DNA from: BOG-908 sp963751795
Lineage (GTDB): Bacteria; Pseudomonadota; Alphaproteobacteria; Acetobacterales; Acetobacteraceae
Direction of reading: 5' to 3'
Length of the DNA: 64,000 nucleotides
Assembly: GCA_963751795.1 (NCBI GenBank)
Contig: CAVVVI010000003.1
Location: 186,001-250,000 of the forward strand
Shown here: in pieces, positions 54,441 through 63,346 of the stretch
Layout: each line of letters opens with the position of its first letter
How positions within the stretch are numbered: position 1 is the stretch's first letter
The notes under the pieces: generated by a model
The model's database searches: none
What the model was told of the DNA's origin: nothing
What the model saw: the letters and a program-made list of their open reading frames with translations, nothing else
Position numbers and translations under genes: made by a program

Positions 54441-54989
54441 CTAGAAGATGCCGAGGAAGCCGGATTTCGGCTTGTCCTGCACAGTCGGCGTATCGCCCGT
54501 GGTGGCCGGCTGGCCGAGGGCGGCGTTGGTGCGCAGGCGCTGGCTCTCGCGCGCCGGGTCCAGCACCGTGCCGGGGGGTGCCGAGGACTGCCAGAACATC
54601 AGCCGGTCCGAGAGGCTTTGCGGCGGGTGATCGAGCGAGGCTTCGGCATTGACGCGCTGGCGGATGTCGGCCGGGGCGGCCGGGCCGGCAGCGGCCACCA
54701 AAGCCTGCTGCCCGTCGCTGTTGGGGCCGTCGGTCGGGGTGCCGCGCAGGGCGGTATCGGGCGCGAGCGCCGCTTCGGCCGCGGCCTGGCTGGTGACTTC
54801 CTGCGGCCGGGCGGCGCCGGGCTGAGGTGCGCGCAGCGCGAAATCCGGTGGCATCGACAAGGGCGCGCGCGTCTCGACCGTGAATTCGTCGGGCGAGTCG
54901 CGCACCAGGCCGAACGTGCGTTCCACGTCACCGCAGCCGGCGAGCGTGAGGGTGGCGATGGCAGCGGCGATGACAGGCAGTCTGGACAT
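54441..54989 (-). CDS. DUF3035 family lipoprotein
   Basis: A 182-residue lipoprotein: signal IAAAIATLTLAGC with Cys19 in the lipobox, then the DUF3035 signature DSPDEFTVETRAPLSMPPDF. The rest is Ala/Pro/Gln-rich. The family is found in alphaproteobacteria and typically lies just downstream of lspA, as here. The function is unknown; location and anchor suggest an envelope role. Confidence 0.88.
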   Translation of the reverse strand: MSRLPVIAAAIATLTLAGCGDVERTFGLVRDSPDEFTVETRAPLSMPPDFALRAPQPGAARPQEVTSQAAAEAALAPDTALRGTPTDGPNSDGQQALVAAAGPAAPADIRQRVNAEASLDHPPQSLSDRLMFWQSSAPPGTVLDPARESQRLRTNAALGQPATTGDTPTVQDKPKSGFLGIF

Positions 54990-55042
54990 GGCTGGAACCT
55001 CGGAGCGCCGGGACCGCGGCCCGGCCGGTGCGTGCGCCAGAC

Positions 55043-55564
55043 TTACGCTTTCGGGGGTGGCGCCTGCAAGCGGGCGGCGCGGCGGCCCGGCAGCAGGCCT
55101 TCCAGCAGCAGCGCGGCCACGCCCAGCACGATCGCGGAATCACCCACGTTGAACACGAACGGGAACGGGTCCCACCCGCGCCAATGGACGTGGATGAAAT
55201 CCACCACCATGCCGAAGCGGGCGCGATCGACCACGTTGCCCAGCGCGCCGCCGGCGATGGCACCGATGGCGGCTGCCGTGATGTCGGTTTCCGCACGCCG
55301 CAGCCAGGTGAACAGCCCGGCCACCACGGCGATGGCGACCACCGCCAGGATGGCCTGGCCGCGGCCGCTGCCCGCCTGCAGCAGGCCGAAGGTGACGCCG
55401 TGGTTCCACACCATGGCGAAATCCAGCGCGGGCGGTAGCACGGGCACTACGCCGCGTTCCGGCAGCAGCAGCGTGTGCAGGATGGCGTATTTGCTCGCCT
55501 GATCGGCGGCCAGAACGCCGGTGCCCAGGCCCAGGCCGAGCAGGATCCGCCCGTTCTGCCTCAT
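55043..55564 (-). CDS. lspA: Lipoprotein signal peptidase II
   Basis: Cleaves signal peptides of prolipoproteins in the inner membrane. The 173-residue protein has four membrane helices and the two catalytic Asp residues, in GNVVDRARFGMVVDFI and FNVGDSAI. The early helix AADQASKYAI is also conserved. The start ATG overlaps the ileS stop by 4 nt, and DUF3035 follows; the ileS-lspA order is typical of alphaproteobacteria. Confidence 0.97.
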   Translation of the reverse strand: MRQNGRILLGLGLGTGVLAADQASKYAILHTLLLPERGVVPVLPPALDFAMVWNHGVTFGLLQAGSGRGQAILAVVAIAVVAGLFTWLRRAETDITAAAIGAIAGGALGNVVDRARFGMVVDFIHVHWRGWDPFPFVFNVGDSAIVLGVAALLLEGLLPGRRAARLQAPPPKA

Positions 55565-58341
55565 GCAGGAACCGACGCGTGTTCCACCGCATCGGTGCAG
55601 CGCAGGCAGAGCGTGGGGTGGGCGGCGACGCTGCCGACTTCGGGCAGCACGCGCCAGCAGCGGGCGCATTTCTCGCCGGGTGCGACAATGGCGTGCACAT
55701 GGATGAACTCGGTAGAGGACGCCGACACCGATAATGCCGACACGATGGCAAGATCCTTCCAATCGTCGGGGTCCAGCATGCCTTCATAGGCGCTCGTCAG
55801 CGCGAGATCGACGGAGGCTTGCAGCGAGGAGCCGATGATGCCGCTTCCGCGCAGGAGTTCTATGCCTCCGGTCAGTGCCTTGCGCGCGTCGCGGATCAGG
55901 AGCCAGCGTGCGGCAAGGTCGGTATTCCGCCACTCATCGGGCACCGCGGGGAAACTCTGCAGATGCACGCTGTCCTCCTCGCCGAAGCGCGCGCACCAGG
56001 CTTCCTCGGCGGTGAAGCACAGCACCGGCGCCAGCCAGGTGGTCAGGCAGCGGTGCAGTACATCGAGCACCGTGCGCGCGGCACGGCGGCGCGGCGCGTC
56101 GGGCCGGTCGCAATACAGCGCGTCCTTGCGGACGTCGAAGTAGAAGGCGCTGAGGTCCGCGCTGCAGAAATTGTGGATGTCGGCGTATACGCCGGTCCAT
56201 TCATGCGTGGCCACCGCGTGGCGGAGCCGTGTGTCGAGCTCGGCCACGCGGTGCAGGATGTAGCGTTCCAGCTCCGGCATCGCCGCGTAGGAAACGCATT
56301 CCGCGTCGCTGAAGCCTTCGAGCGCACCGAGCAGCCAGCGCAGCGTGTTGCGCAGGCGGCGGTACAGCTCGGCCTGTTGCTTGAGGATTTCGCGGCCGAT
56401 GCGCTGGTCTTCGCTGACATCGGTGTTCATCACCCACAGCCGCAGGATGTCGGCGCCGTATTCCTTGGTGATGCTGTCGGGCCGCGTCACGTTGCCGAGC
56501 GACTTGCTCATCTTGCGGCCGCGGTCGTCCAGCGTGAAGCCGGTGGTCAGGATGGCGCGGAACGGCGCCTGGCCGCGGCTGCCGATGCCTTCCAGCAGCG
56601 AGGTCTGGAACCAGCCGCGATGCTGGTCGCTGCCTTCCAGATACAGATCGGCCGGCCAGGGCAGGCCGCGGTCGATCAGCGTGAACACGTTGGTGCAGGC
56701 GGATTCGAACCAGATGTCCACAATATCGCGCACCTGGTCGTAATCCGCCGGATCGTAATCGGGCCCGAGGAAGCGCTCGGGCGGCGCGGTGAACCAGGCG
56801 AGCGCCCCTTCGGCGCGGAAGGCAGCCAGCGTGCGCGCCATCACCGCGGGATCGCGCAGGATGGCGCCGGTGCGCTTTTCGGTGAAGATGGCGATCGGCA
56901 CGCCCCATACGCGCTGACGGCTGACGCACCAATCGGGTCGGTTGGCCACCATGCTGGCCAGCCGCGTGCGCCCGCCTTCCGGCACGAAATGCGTCTCGGC
57001 AATCGCCTGCATGGCGCGGCCGCGAATATCCTGCGCGCCGTCCATGCGGATGAACCATTGCGGCGTGGCGCGGAAGATCAGCGGCGCCTTGCTGCGCCAG
57101 GAATGCGGGTAGGAATGCGTGATGCTGCCCTGCCTGACGAGCCCGCCGGCGGCTTCCAGCGCGGCGCAAACCGGGCCGGCCGCCTTGAACACGTGCACGC
57201 CGGCAAACACCGGCACCCACGGAAAATACGTGCCGTCATCAGCCACGGTTTCCGGCACGCCGATGCCGTGTTCCCGGCACAGCGCGAAATCGTCTTCGCC
57301 GTGCGCGGGCGCCAGATGCACGAAGCCGGTGCCCTGGTCGGTGGTGACGAACGCGCCGGGCAGCAGCGGCACGTCGAAATCGTAATCCTGGCCGCGCAGC
57401 GGGTGCGCGCATAACAGGCCGGCCAGCTCCGCGCCGGTGTGCAGGTGGATTACGTGATGCAGGGTGATGCCGGCATCGGCCACGAATTGCGGCAGCAAGG
57501 GCAGCGCCACCAGCAGCGTCTCGCCTGGGCGGCACAAACTGTCTTCGGCCACCGCATCGACCTGGAATTGCGCGTATTCGATCGCAGGGCCGTAGGCCAG
57601 CGCGCGGTTACCCGGGATCGTCCACGGCGTGGTGGTCCAGATAACGACCGAGGCGCCCTGCAGCGCGCCTGGCGTGGTGACGGCGAAACGCACCCAGATC
57701 GTGGTGCTGCTGTGGTCGGCATATTCGACCTCGGCTTCGGCCAGCGCGGTGCGCTCGACCACGCTCCACATCACCGGGCGCAGGCCGCGATAAAGCGCGC
57801 CGTTATCGGCGAACCGGTGGATCTCGGCGGCAATGGCGGCTTCCGCCTCGAAATCCATGGTGGCGTAGCGGTTGTCCCAATCGGCGTAGATGCCCAGCCG
57901 CTGGAATTCGCTCTGCTGCACATCCATCCAGTGCTGCGCGTGCGCCCGGCATTCGGCGAGAAATTGCGGCAGCGGCACGCTGTCTTTGTCGCGGCCGGAT
58001 TTGCGGTATTTCTCCTCGATCTGCCACTCGATCGGCAGGCCATGGCAATCCCAGCCGGCGATGTAATGCGCGTCGAAGCCGGCCATCTGGTGGGCGCGGT
58101 TCACCACGTCCTTGAGGATCTTCTGCAGCGCATGGCCGACATGGATGTTGCCGTTGGCGTAAGGCGGCCCGTCATGCAGGATGAAGGCCGGGCGGCCGTG
58201 CGATTGCGCGCGCAGTCGGGCGTACAGCCCCATCGCTTCCCAGCGCGCCAGCATCGCCGGCTCCCGCTTGGGCAGCTCGCCGCGCATGGGGAACGCCGTT
58301 TGCGGCAGAAAGACAGTGTCGCGGTAGTCTCGTTCGGTCAT
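55561..58341 (-). CDS. ileS: Isoleucyl-tRNA synthetase
   Basis: Class I tRNA synthetase charging tRNA-Ile. At 926 residues it has the HVGH motif (67-70) in YANGNIHVGHALQKI and KMSKS at ~610-614, a CP1 editing domain between them, and a C-terminal zinc knuckle (CARCWRV and CLRC). ribF lies upstream with a 9-bp gap, and lspA follows with a 4-nt overlap, so ribF-ileS-lspA-DUF3035 are probably one operon. Confidence 0.98.
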   Translation of the reverse strand: MTERDYRDTVFLPQTAFPMRGELPKREPAMLARWEAMGLYARLRAQSHGRPAFILHDGPPYANGNIHVGHALQKILKDVVNRAHQMAGFDAHYIAGWDCHGLPIEWQIEEKYRKSGRDKDSVPLPQFLAECRAHAQHWMDVQQSEFQRLGIYADWDNRYATMDFEAEAAIAAEIHRFADNGALYRGLRPVMWSVVERTALAEAEVEYADHSSTTIWVRFAVTTPGALQGASVVIWTTTPWTIPGNRALAYGPAIEYAQFQVDAVAEDSLCRPGETLLVALPLLPQFVADAGITLHHVIHLHTGAELAGLLCAHPLRGQDYDFDVPLLPGAFVTTDQGTGFVHLAPAHGEDDFALCREHGIGVPETVADDGTYFPWVPVFAGVHVFKAAGPVCAALEAAGGLVRQGSITHSYPHSWRSKAPLIFRATPQWFIRMDGAQDIRGRAMQAIAETHFVPEGGRTRLASMVANRPDWCVSRQRVWGVPIAIFTEKRTGAILRDPAVMARTLAAFRAEGALAWFTAPPERFLGPDYDPADYDQVRDIVDIWFESACTNVFTLIDRGLPWPADLYLEGSDQHRGWFQTSLLEGIGSRGQAPFRAILTTGFTLDDRGRKMSKSLGNVTRPDSITKEYGADILRLWVMNTDVSEDQRIGREILKQQAELYRRLRNTLRWLLGALEGFSDAECVSYAAMPELERYILHRVAELDTRLRHAVATHEWTGVYADIHNFCSADLSAFYFDVRKDALYCDRPDAPRRRAARTVLDVLHRCLTTWLAPVLCFTAEEAWCARFGEEDSVHLQSFPAVPDEWRNTDLAARWLLIRDARKALTGGIELLRGSGIIGSSLQASVDLALTSAYEGMLDPDDWKDLAIVSALSVSASSTEFIHVHAIVAPGEKCARCWRVLPEVGSVAAHPTLCLRCTDAVEHASVPA

Positions 58342-58350
58342 CGTTCGGCC

Positions 58351-59292
58351 TCAGTCAATCGGCAGCAGCGCGCGGTCCAGCAGCGCGCGGGCGGCGGCGG
58401 CATCGATCGCGATCTGCGCCCGCAGCGCTGTGAAATCGGCAAATTTCTGTTCGGCGCGCAAAAAGGCGTGCAGCGCCACGGAGATTTCCTCGCCGTACAG
58501 ATCGCCGTCGAAATCGAACAGATGCGCTTCCAGCCGGCTCTGCATGCCCTCGGCCACGGTAGGCCGGCGGCCGATATTGGCCACGCCGCGATGCACCGAG
58601 CCATCGGCCAGCCGCACCATGACGGCGTACACGCCGCGCGCCGGCTCCAGGTGGCGGCCGAGCGCCACGTTGGCGGTGGGAAAACCGATGGTGCGGCCGC
58701 GCTTGTCGCCATGCGCCACCTCGCCGCGGATCGCCCAGGGCCGGCCCAGCTCGGCGGTGGCCCGGCTCGGATAGCCGTCCTGCAGCGCGCGGCGGATGCG
58801 CGTCGAGCTCAGCGGGCCCTGCGCATCGGTCAGCGGCGGCACCACCGTCATCCCCATGCCCAGTTCTTCGGCCCGGGCGGCCAGCAGGGTCACGTTGCCG
58901 CCGCGGCGGTGGCCGAACGCAAAATCCGGCCCGCACGCCACATGCGCGGTGCCCAGCCCCTGATGCAGCACGCGGGTGATGAACTGCTCGGCCGAGAGAT
59001 GGGAAAAGGCGTCATCGAACGGCAGTTCGTAAATCGTGCGCACGCCCAGCGCGGCCAGCGCGGCGGCGCGCTCGGCCGAGAGCGACAGTCGGAACGGCGG
59101 GTCGTCCGGGCGGAACAGCTCGCGGGGATGCGGCTCGAAGGTGAGCACGGCCAGCGTCAGGTCCGGGCGGGCGGCATGCGCGGCACGGATCAGGTGAGCG
59201 TGGCCCAGATGGACGCCATCGAAATTGCCCAGGGCCACGGTGGCGCCCTTGGCTTCGGCGGGCGTGTCGGCCCAGTTGGTGATCAGCTGCAT
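58351..59292 (-). CDS. ribF: Riboflavin kinase / FAD synthetase
   Basis: A bifunctional enzyme that makes FMN and FAD. The N-terminal FAD synthetase half has GNFDGVHLGHAHLI and STRIRRALQDG, and the C-terminal kinase half has GRTIGFPTANVAL and ARGVYAV. At 313 residues it has normal length. I chose ATG 59292, where the conserved domain starts; the open frame upstream runs into an AT-rich repeat. First gene of the ileS-lspA operon. Confidence 0.96.
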   Translation of the reverse strand: MQLITNWADTPAEAKGATVALGNFDGVHLGHAHLIRAAHAARPDLTLAVLTFEPHPRELFRPDDPPFRLSLSAERAAALAALGVRTIYELPFDDAFSHLSAEQFITRVLHQGLGTAHVACGPDFAFGHRRGGNVTLLAARAEELGMGMTVVPPLTDAQGPLSSTRIRRALQDGYPSRATAELGRPWAIRGEVAHGDKRGRTIGFPTANVALGRHLEPARGVYAVMVRLADGSVHRGVANIGRRPTVAEGMQSRLEAHLFDFDGDLYGEEISVALHAFLRAEQKFADFTALRAQIAIDAAAARALLDRALLPID

Positions 59293-59331
59293 GACGGGGG
59301 GTGTTGTCGGGGTTGGGAGGAGGTTAGGCAA

Positions 59332-59372
59332 GGCGAGGCCTTCTTTTCTGAAGAAAAGAAGCAGAGGACCTT
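59332..59372. repeat. AT-rich hairpin repeat, degenerate single copy 6
   Basis: CGAGGCCTTCTTTTCTG and AAGAAAAGAAG form one hairpin of the same family, followed by a diverged CAGAGGACCTTTGC where other copies have CAAAAAACTTTTGC. It lies in the divergent gap between ribF and the hydratase gene, unlike the other copies, and so is upstream of both coding regions. Confidence 0.65.
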
Positions 59373-59428
59373 TGCCTGCTGTCGCGTGCCAGGCGTTCAT
59401 ACGCAAATGGGTGTTCGGGAGCGCTGCC

Positions 59429-60160
59429 TTGACTGATGACGACTTGGCTGCAGCCCTGCTGGCCGCCCGCGCTGGGCCTCCGGCGGACAACGCCCACGTG
59501 CCGGCGGACGCAGCGCAGGCGTATCGCGTGCAGGCCTTGGTGATGGCCAGCCTTGGCGCAATCGGCGGCTGGAAAGTGGGCGCAGCCGGGCCGGACGCGC
59601 CGATCAGCTGCGCGCCATTGCCGGCCGGTACCGTCCACCACGCCCCGCTGCGCCTGGATCCGGCCACGTTCACCCAGCGCGAGGTGGAGTCCGAAATCTG
59701 CTTCCGGCTCGCCGCCGACCTGCCGCCTCGCGCGCACCCCTACAGCCGCGCCGAAACGGTAGCGGCCATCGCCAGCTGCCATCCCGGAATCGAGGTGCTG
59801 CAATCGCGCTACGCCGACCCGAACACGGTGGGCGCGGTCGGCCTGCTGGCGGACTTCATCATGACGGGTGCCTACGCGATGGGCGCCGCCATCGAGGGTT
59901 GGCGCGACCTCGATTTCGCCTCCTTGCCGGTCAGCCAGACGATCGAGGGCGGCGCGGTGCGCCACGCCACCGGCAACCCGGCCGGCGACATGATGCGGCT
60001 GATGGTGTGGCTGGCCAACGAGGGCGCCGCCTGGGCGGGCGGCCTGCGCGCCGGCCAGGTGGTGACGTGCGGATCGTGGACCGGCAAGACGGCGGTGCCG
60101 GCGGGCGGGCGGGTGACGGCGGCGTTTGCCGGGGCGGAGCCTGTGGTGGTGATGTTCTGA
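59429..60160 (+). CDS. 2-keto-4-pentenoate hydratase (MhpD-like)
   Basis: A 243-residue enzyme of the fumarylacetoacetate-hydrolase-like hydratase family, which adds water to 2-hydroxypentadienoate-type dienols in aromatic meta-cleavage. Seen blocks are GGWKVGAAGPDAPISCAPL, EVESEICFRLAADLPPRA, HPGIEVLQSRYADP and the C-terminal CGSWTGK. TTG 59429 follows GGGAG; GTG 59411 is an alternative start. No aromatic dioxygenase is in the window, so the role is inferred. Confidence 0.85.
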   Translation: MTDDDLAAALLAARAGPPADNAHVPADAAQAYRVQALVMASLGAIGGWKVGAAGPDAPISCAPLPAGTVHHAPLRLDPATFTQREVESEICFRLAADLPPRAHPYSRAETVAAIASCHPGIEVLQSRYADPNTVGAVGLLADFIMTGAYAMGAAIEGWRDLDFASLPVSQTIEGGAVRHATGNPAGDMMRLMVWLANEGAAWAGGLRAGQVVTCGSWTGKTAVPAGGRVTAAFAGAEPVVVMF

Positions 60161-60181
60161 GGTGTTTGTTGAGCGCGACAG

Positions 60182-60410
60182 GTAAGGCAAGCAGTCCTTT
60201 TTTGAAAAAAAGGACGCAAAAAACTTTTGTTCTGTTCGCCTAAGGCATGTGTTGCGGGTTCGACGGAAACTCCCGACGGCTGGGATGCTCATGGGTCGGA
60301 CAATGCGGACGAGGCAGAACTCTGAACGACGTAGGCGAGACCTCTACCCCAGCGAACAGAACCAAAGTTTTTTGCGTCCTTTTTTTTCAAAAAAGGACTG
60401 CTTGCCTTAC
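60182..60410. repeat. AT-rich paired-hairpin repeat, copy 7, with ~58-bp inverted arms
   Basis: The largest and best preserved copy. The arms 60182-60239 and 60352-60410 are inverted with one indel and one mismatch, and begin GTAAGGCAAGCAGTCC. They enclose 112 bp of unrelated sequence. Each arm contains hairpin GTCC-T6-GA7-GGAC and CAAAAAACTTTTG. It has the shape of a small non-autonomous element. The IS1595-type transposon inserted at its right edge, and its 8-bp target includes the last TTAC. Confidence 0.9.
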
Positions 60411-60444
60411 TTTAGGGGATTATGTAGTTGACAAACACGGTACT
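60407..60444. repeat. Left target duplication and terminal inverted repeat of transposon
   Basis: TTACTTTA (60407-60414) is followed by GGGGATTATG... (60415-60444), the left end. The same 8 bp flank the right end at 63377-63384. The first 10 bp of the inverted terminus match the right terminus exactly, and about 23 of 30 match overall. Confidence 0.9.
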
Positions 60445-60476
60445 TTTGGCAAGGTTTCTAGTCACAGGAGCCGTTC

Positions 60477-61397
60477 ATGTCTCACCTTTCCGCCCCGCAC
60501 TTCCACGGCGAAGCCGCCGCTCGCCAGTTCCTTGAAGAAGCGCTGTGGCCGCATGGTCCAGTGTGCCCGCGCTGCGGCGGCTTGGACCGCATCACGATGG
60601 TCAAGGGTGGTCGGCCCGGCTTGCGCCGCTGCGGTCCCTGCAAGCGCCAGTTCACGGTCACAGTGGGCACGGTTTTCGAGAGCGGGCACGTCAAGCTGAA
60701 CCTGTGGCTACAAGCGGCTTACCTCCTGTGTAGCAGCAAGAAGGGCATCAGCAGCCACCAGCTCATGCGTATCCTCGGCGTCCAGTACAAGACGGCTTGG
60801 TTCATGACGCACCGGCTGCGTGAGGCGATGAAGTCCGGCAGTCTGCCGCCCATGGGTGGCGAGGGGGCCACGGTGGAGATCGACGAGACGTTCATCGGCA
60901 ACAAGCACGAAAAGGTCGCGGGTGCTCGCGGCTACGCACACAAGAATGCCGTGCTGACGCTAGTGGAGCGTGGCGGCTCCGCTCGGTCCTTCCATGTGGA
61001 CGGCACGAAGGCATCCGACCTGCTGCCGATCATCAAGGCCAATGTGGCGCCCGGCTCTGCCGTCATGACGGACGAAGCGGGCCAGTATGCCCACCTGTCC
61101 AAGCTGTTCGCGAGCCACGGTTTCACCAGTCACGGCAAAGGCGAGTACGTGCGCGGCGACGTGCACACGAACACGGTGGAGGGCTTCTACAGCGTGTTCA
61201 AGCGCGGCATGAAGGGCGTCTATCAGCACTGCAAGGCGAAGCACCTGCACCGCTACGTGGCGGAGTTCGACTTTCGCTACAGCAATCGGGTCAAGCTGGG
61301 TGTAGATGATCAGAGGCGCACGTTGACGGCGTTGCGGGGTGCTGTGGGCAAGCGGCTGACGTATCGGGACTCATCACCTCGTGCTGCTCTCGCTTGA
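60477..61397 (+). CDS. IS1595 family transposase (ISXO2-like)
   Basis: A 306-residue transposase. An N-terminal zinc ribbon (CPRCGG...RCGPCKRQF, four Cys at ~36, 39, 58 and 61) is followed by an ISXO2-like DDE/N catalytic domain: DETFIG (first Asp), MTDEAGQY (second Asp) and HTNTVEGFYSVFKRGMKG (third acidic/Asn region). It starts 62 bp inside the left end, and its stop overlaps an upstream-in-frame TTG of the next gene (TTGA). The frame is intact, so it should be active. Confidence 0.95.
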   Translation: MSHLSAPHFHGEAAARQFLEEALWPHGPVCPRCGGLDRITMVKGGRPGLRRCGPCKRQFTVTVGTVFESGHVKLNLWLQAAYLLCSSKKGISSHQLMRILGVQYKTAWFMTHRLREAMKSGSLPPMGGEGATVEIDETFIGNKHEKVAGARGYAHKNAVLTLVERGGSARSFHVDGTKASDLLPIIKANVAPGSAVMTDEAGQYAHLSKLFASHGFTSHGKGEYVRGDVHTNTVEGFYSVFKRGMKGVYQHCKAKHLHRYVAEFDFRYSNRVKLGVDDQRRTLTALRGAVGKRLTYRDSSPRAALA

Positions 61398-61408
61398 CTG
61401 TGGAGATC

Positions 61409-62215
61409 ATGGCCACCCCTGATCGCATCACGATGGTGATTGAGGGTTTGCCGGAAGATGATGGCCGTGTCCGTTTAGCGGTATTCATGGCGCAACTTCA
61501 GAACCTGAATGCCACACTCAATCGGCTGGACAGGGAGGCTAACGAAGGTAAGGCAGCTACTTACTTCGAGATCGCCGAACTGTCGTATAGTAGTCCTATT
61601 CGCGTTGTCCTTGAGGCTAAGCGCGCGCGCGGGCAGCCATCCTTCAGTGGCGCTGTGGTGCAAAGTCTTGGACGTATAACCGCAGCACTAACCGCTGAGG
61701 AAACTGATCTATCGAAATTGGATACCGACCTCCTGGATGATATACGAAAGATTTCCCGCCCTGTTGGCAAACAAGTTAAGGCTGCTGCTCTTCTATTCAA
61801 CGGATTGACCTTCGATCTTACCGAACGCCTAACGGCTCGTTTAGACAGCGCGCTTGCAGTTGATGAAGAGTGTCAAGGCACCCTCGACGGCATGCTTGAG
61901 CAGATCAACATTCATTCCGGAGCAAACACGTTCGTCATATTTCCGGCAATTGGGCCACAACGGGTTACCTGTCGTTTTCCTAGTCGCCTTTACGATGACG
62001 CAGTGGCCGCTGTCGGTAGACGCGTCGAGGTGTCTGGCACTCTTAAGTATCGGACCGGCGCGAGCTTCCCACACCAAATCGCCGTTAACGGGATTGATCC
62101 TTGGCCCGCTGAGTTTGAGCTAGGCAATTGGGACGATCTCCGAGGATTTGCTCCGGACGCGACTGGCGACTTGAGCAGCGAGGCATTCGTTCGCGGGCTG
62201 CGCGATGCCTGGTAG
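61409..62215 (+). CDS. Transposon passenger protein, 268 aa, unknown function
   Basis: Cargo gene 1. Soluble, with no signal peptide or membrane segment. An N-terminal region ITMVIEGLPEDDGRVRLAVFMAQLQNLNATL looks helical, and a C-terminal segment (VEVSGTLKYRTGASFPHQIAVNGIDP) looks like an OB-like or small beta domain. GGAGATC lies just before ATG 61409. It overlaps the next gene by 11 bp, so the two are translationally coupled. I do not recognise the family; it is not a typical antitoxin. Confidence 0.8.
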   Translation: MATPDRITMVIEGLPEDDGRVRLAVFMAQLQNLNATLNRLDREANEGKAATYFEIAELSYSSPIRVVLEAKRARGQPSFSGAVVQSLGRITAALTAEETDLSKLDTDLLDDIRKISRPVGKQVKAAALLFNGLTFDLTERLTARLDSALAVDEECQGTLDGMLEQINIHSGANTFVIFPAIGPQRVTCRFPSRLYDDAVAAVGRRVEVSGTLKYRTGASFPHQIAVNGIDPWPAEFELGNWDDLRGFAPDATGDLSSEAFVRGLRDAW

Positions 62216-62735
62216 ACAGCTCTTGTACTACTGGGACACTTGCTTGTTCCTGGCTTGGATCAAGGATGAGCAACGCAAGGGCAACGAAATGGCGGGTGTC
62301 CGTGAGGTCGTCGGTCGGGCAAGGCGCCGTGAAGTCCTGATCATGACCTCAGTTCTCACTACAACGGAGGTTCTGCAGTCCAGATTACCAGTTGGCACTG
62401 ACACGCTGCTCGCGGGACTTATGCGCCGCCTTCAGCAAGTGTCGATTGATATCAAAGTTGCAAGGTTGGCACATGACCTCCGAGACTACTACTCAGGACG
62501 TGCAGATCAATATGGCGGCAAGACATTGTCCACGCCAGATGCCCTCCACGTAGCTACTGCGATACTATACCGTGCAGATGAGTTCCACACATTCGATGGT
62601 GGAGGTTCAGGGAAAACGCTCGGCCTACTACCCCTCAGCAGCAGTATTGGTGGCGACAAGCTGGTGATCTGTAAGCCTGTCGCTACGACCCCCGAACTTG
62701 ATTTGCGTTCTACACCTCCGGGAGGAAAAAGATGA
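62205..62735 (+). CDS. PIN-domain protein (putative ribonuclease)
   Basis: Cargo gene 2, 176 residues. The pattern fits a PIN nuclease: first acidic residue in LLYYWDTCLFLAWI (Asp11), Glu in VLTTTEVLQ, and a C-terminal acidic cluster STPDALHVATAILYRADEFHTFDG carrying two further Asp. PIN proteins cleave RNA and serve as VapC toxins or in RNA processing. The start ATG lies inside the preceding gene, and its stop overlaps the next start, so three cargo genes form one overlapping operon. Confidence 0.85.
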   Translation: MPGRQLLYYWDTCLFLAWIKDEQRKGNEMAGVREVVGRARRREVLIMTSVLTTTEVLQSRLPVGTDTLLAGLMRRLQQVSIDIKVARLAHDLRDYYSGRADQYGGKTLSTPDALHVATAILYRADEFHTFDGGGSGKTLGLLPLSSSIGGDKLVICKPVATTPELDLRSTPPGGKR

Positions 62736-62905
62736 GCAAGCGCGTAACGGAAGCGGCAGCTCGCACTCAAGCTGAAAGGTTCGTTGAAGCCGCCCGCGAA
62801 CTAGGCGCCGATGAGGATGAAGCCACGTTCAAGGCGAAGCTGGCGGCGATTGCGCGGCAGAAAGTGAAAGATGAGACGCAATCGCCGAAGGATGCGGAAC
62901 CGTAG
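62732..62905 (+). CDS. Small transposon passenger protein, 57 aa
   Basis: Cargo gene 3. The strongest ribosome site in the element (GGAGGAAAAAG) precedes ATG 62732, which overlaps the PIN stop by 4 nt. The product is helical and highly charged (SKRVTEAAARTQAERFVEAA, then acidic residues and Lys-rich KAKLAAIARQKVKDE). Size and charge resemble a small antitoxin or an RNA-binding accessory protein, but no family is recognised. A role as partner of the PIN protein is only inference. Confidence 0.8.
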   Translation: MSKRVTEAAARTQAERFVEAARELGADEDEATFKAKLAAIARQKVKDETQSPKDAEP

Positions 62906-63298
62906 TTAGCGATACCACGCCCAGGCGGACCGGCAGGCCGGTGCTCTCCCAGCCACATCAAACTTCGGGTTTTTGTCAGGATTAGGATCAGAGATGTAGG
63001 CGGTGGTCGTCAAGATCGCCCAATCAGGCGGAACCTTTCCCGCATAGGCCGGCAGAGTGGATGGTGTGGCGTATGCTGGGTTGCTCAGCGAGATGCTGGC
63101 CACATTCCGCTTCTCAGCGAACCACACCGCCTTACAGACCGCCAACTCTCTAACGGTGCTGCTGGGTGCGATCGCTCGAAGGCTGAACTTGCCATCCGAC
63201 ATATCGAAAAACTCGGTCGACATATTGGGAGCGCTGCGCTGTGTGCAGGCGCTAAGAAGAGCTAAGGCCGATAACGACACTAGGAAAGTGCAACGCAT
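62906..63298 (-). CDS. Transposon passenger lipoprotein
   Basis: Cargo gene 4, on the opposite strand and convergent with the PIN operon (stops adjacent at 62905/62906). The 130-residue protein has signal TFLVSLSALALLSAC with Cys18 in a good lipobox (L-S-A-C) and a mature domain with four Cys. GGAGG lies about 9 nt upstream of the ATG. It shows no recognisable family. Being inside the element ends, it moves with it. Confidence 0.8.
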   Translation of the reverse strand: MRCTFLVSLSALALLSACTQRSAPNMSTEFFDMSDGKFSLRAIAPSSTVRELAVCKAVWFAEKRNVASISLSNPAYATPSTLPAYAGKVPPDWAILTTTAYISDPNPDKNPKFDVAGRAPACRSAWAWYR

Positions 63299-63346
63299 CT
63301 AGGGCAGCCTCCGGTTCGATTGCTTCGGAATTCAATCCTAGTTAGC

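Noticed and set aside
60477..61397. Domesticated or orphan transposase
   Set aside because: Matching ends and an 8-bp target duplication show that a whole element is present.
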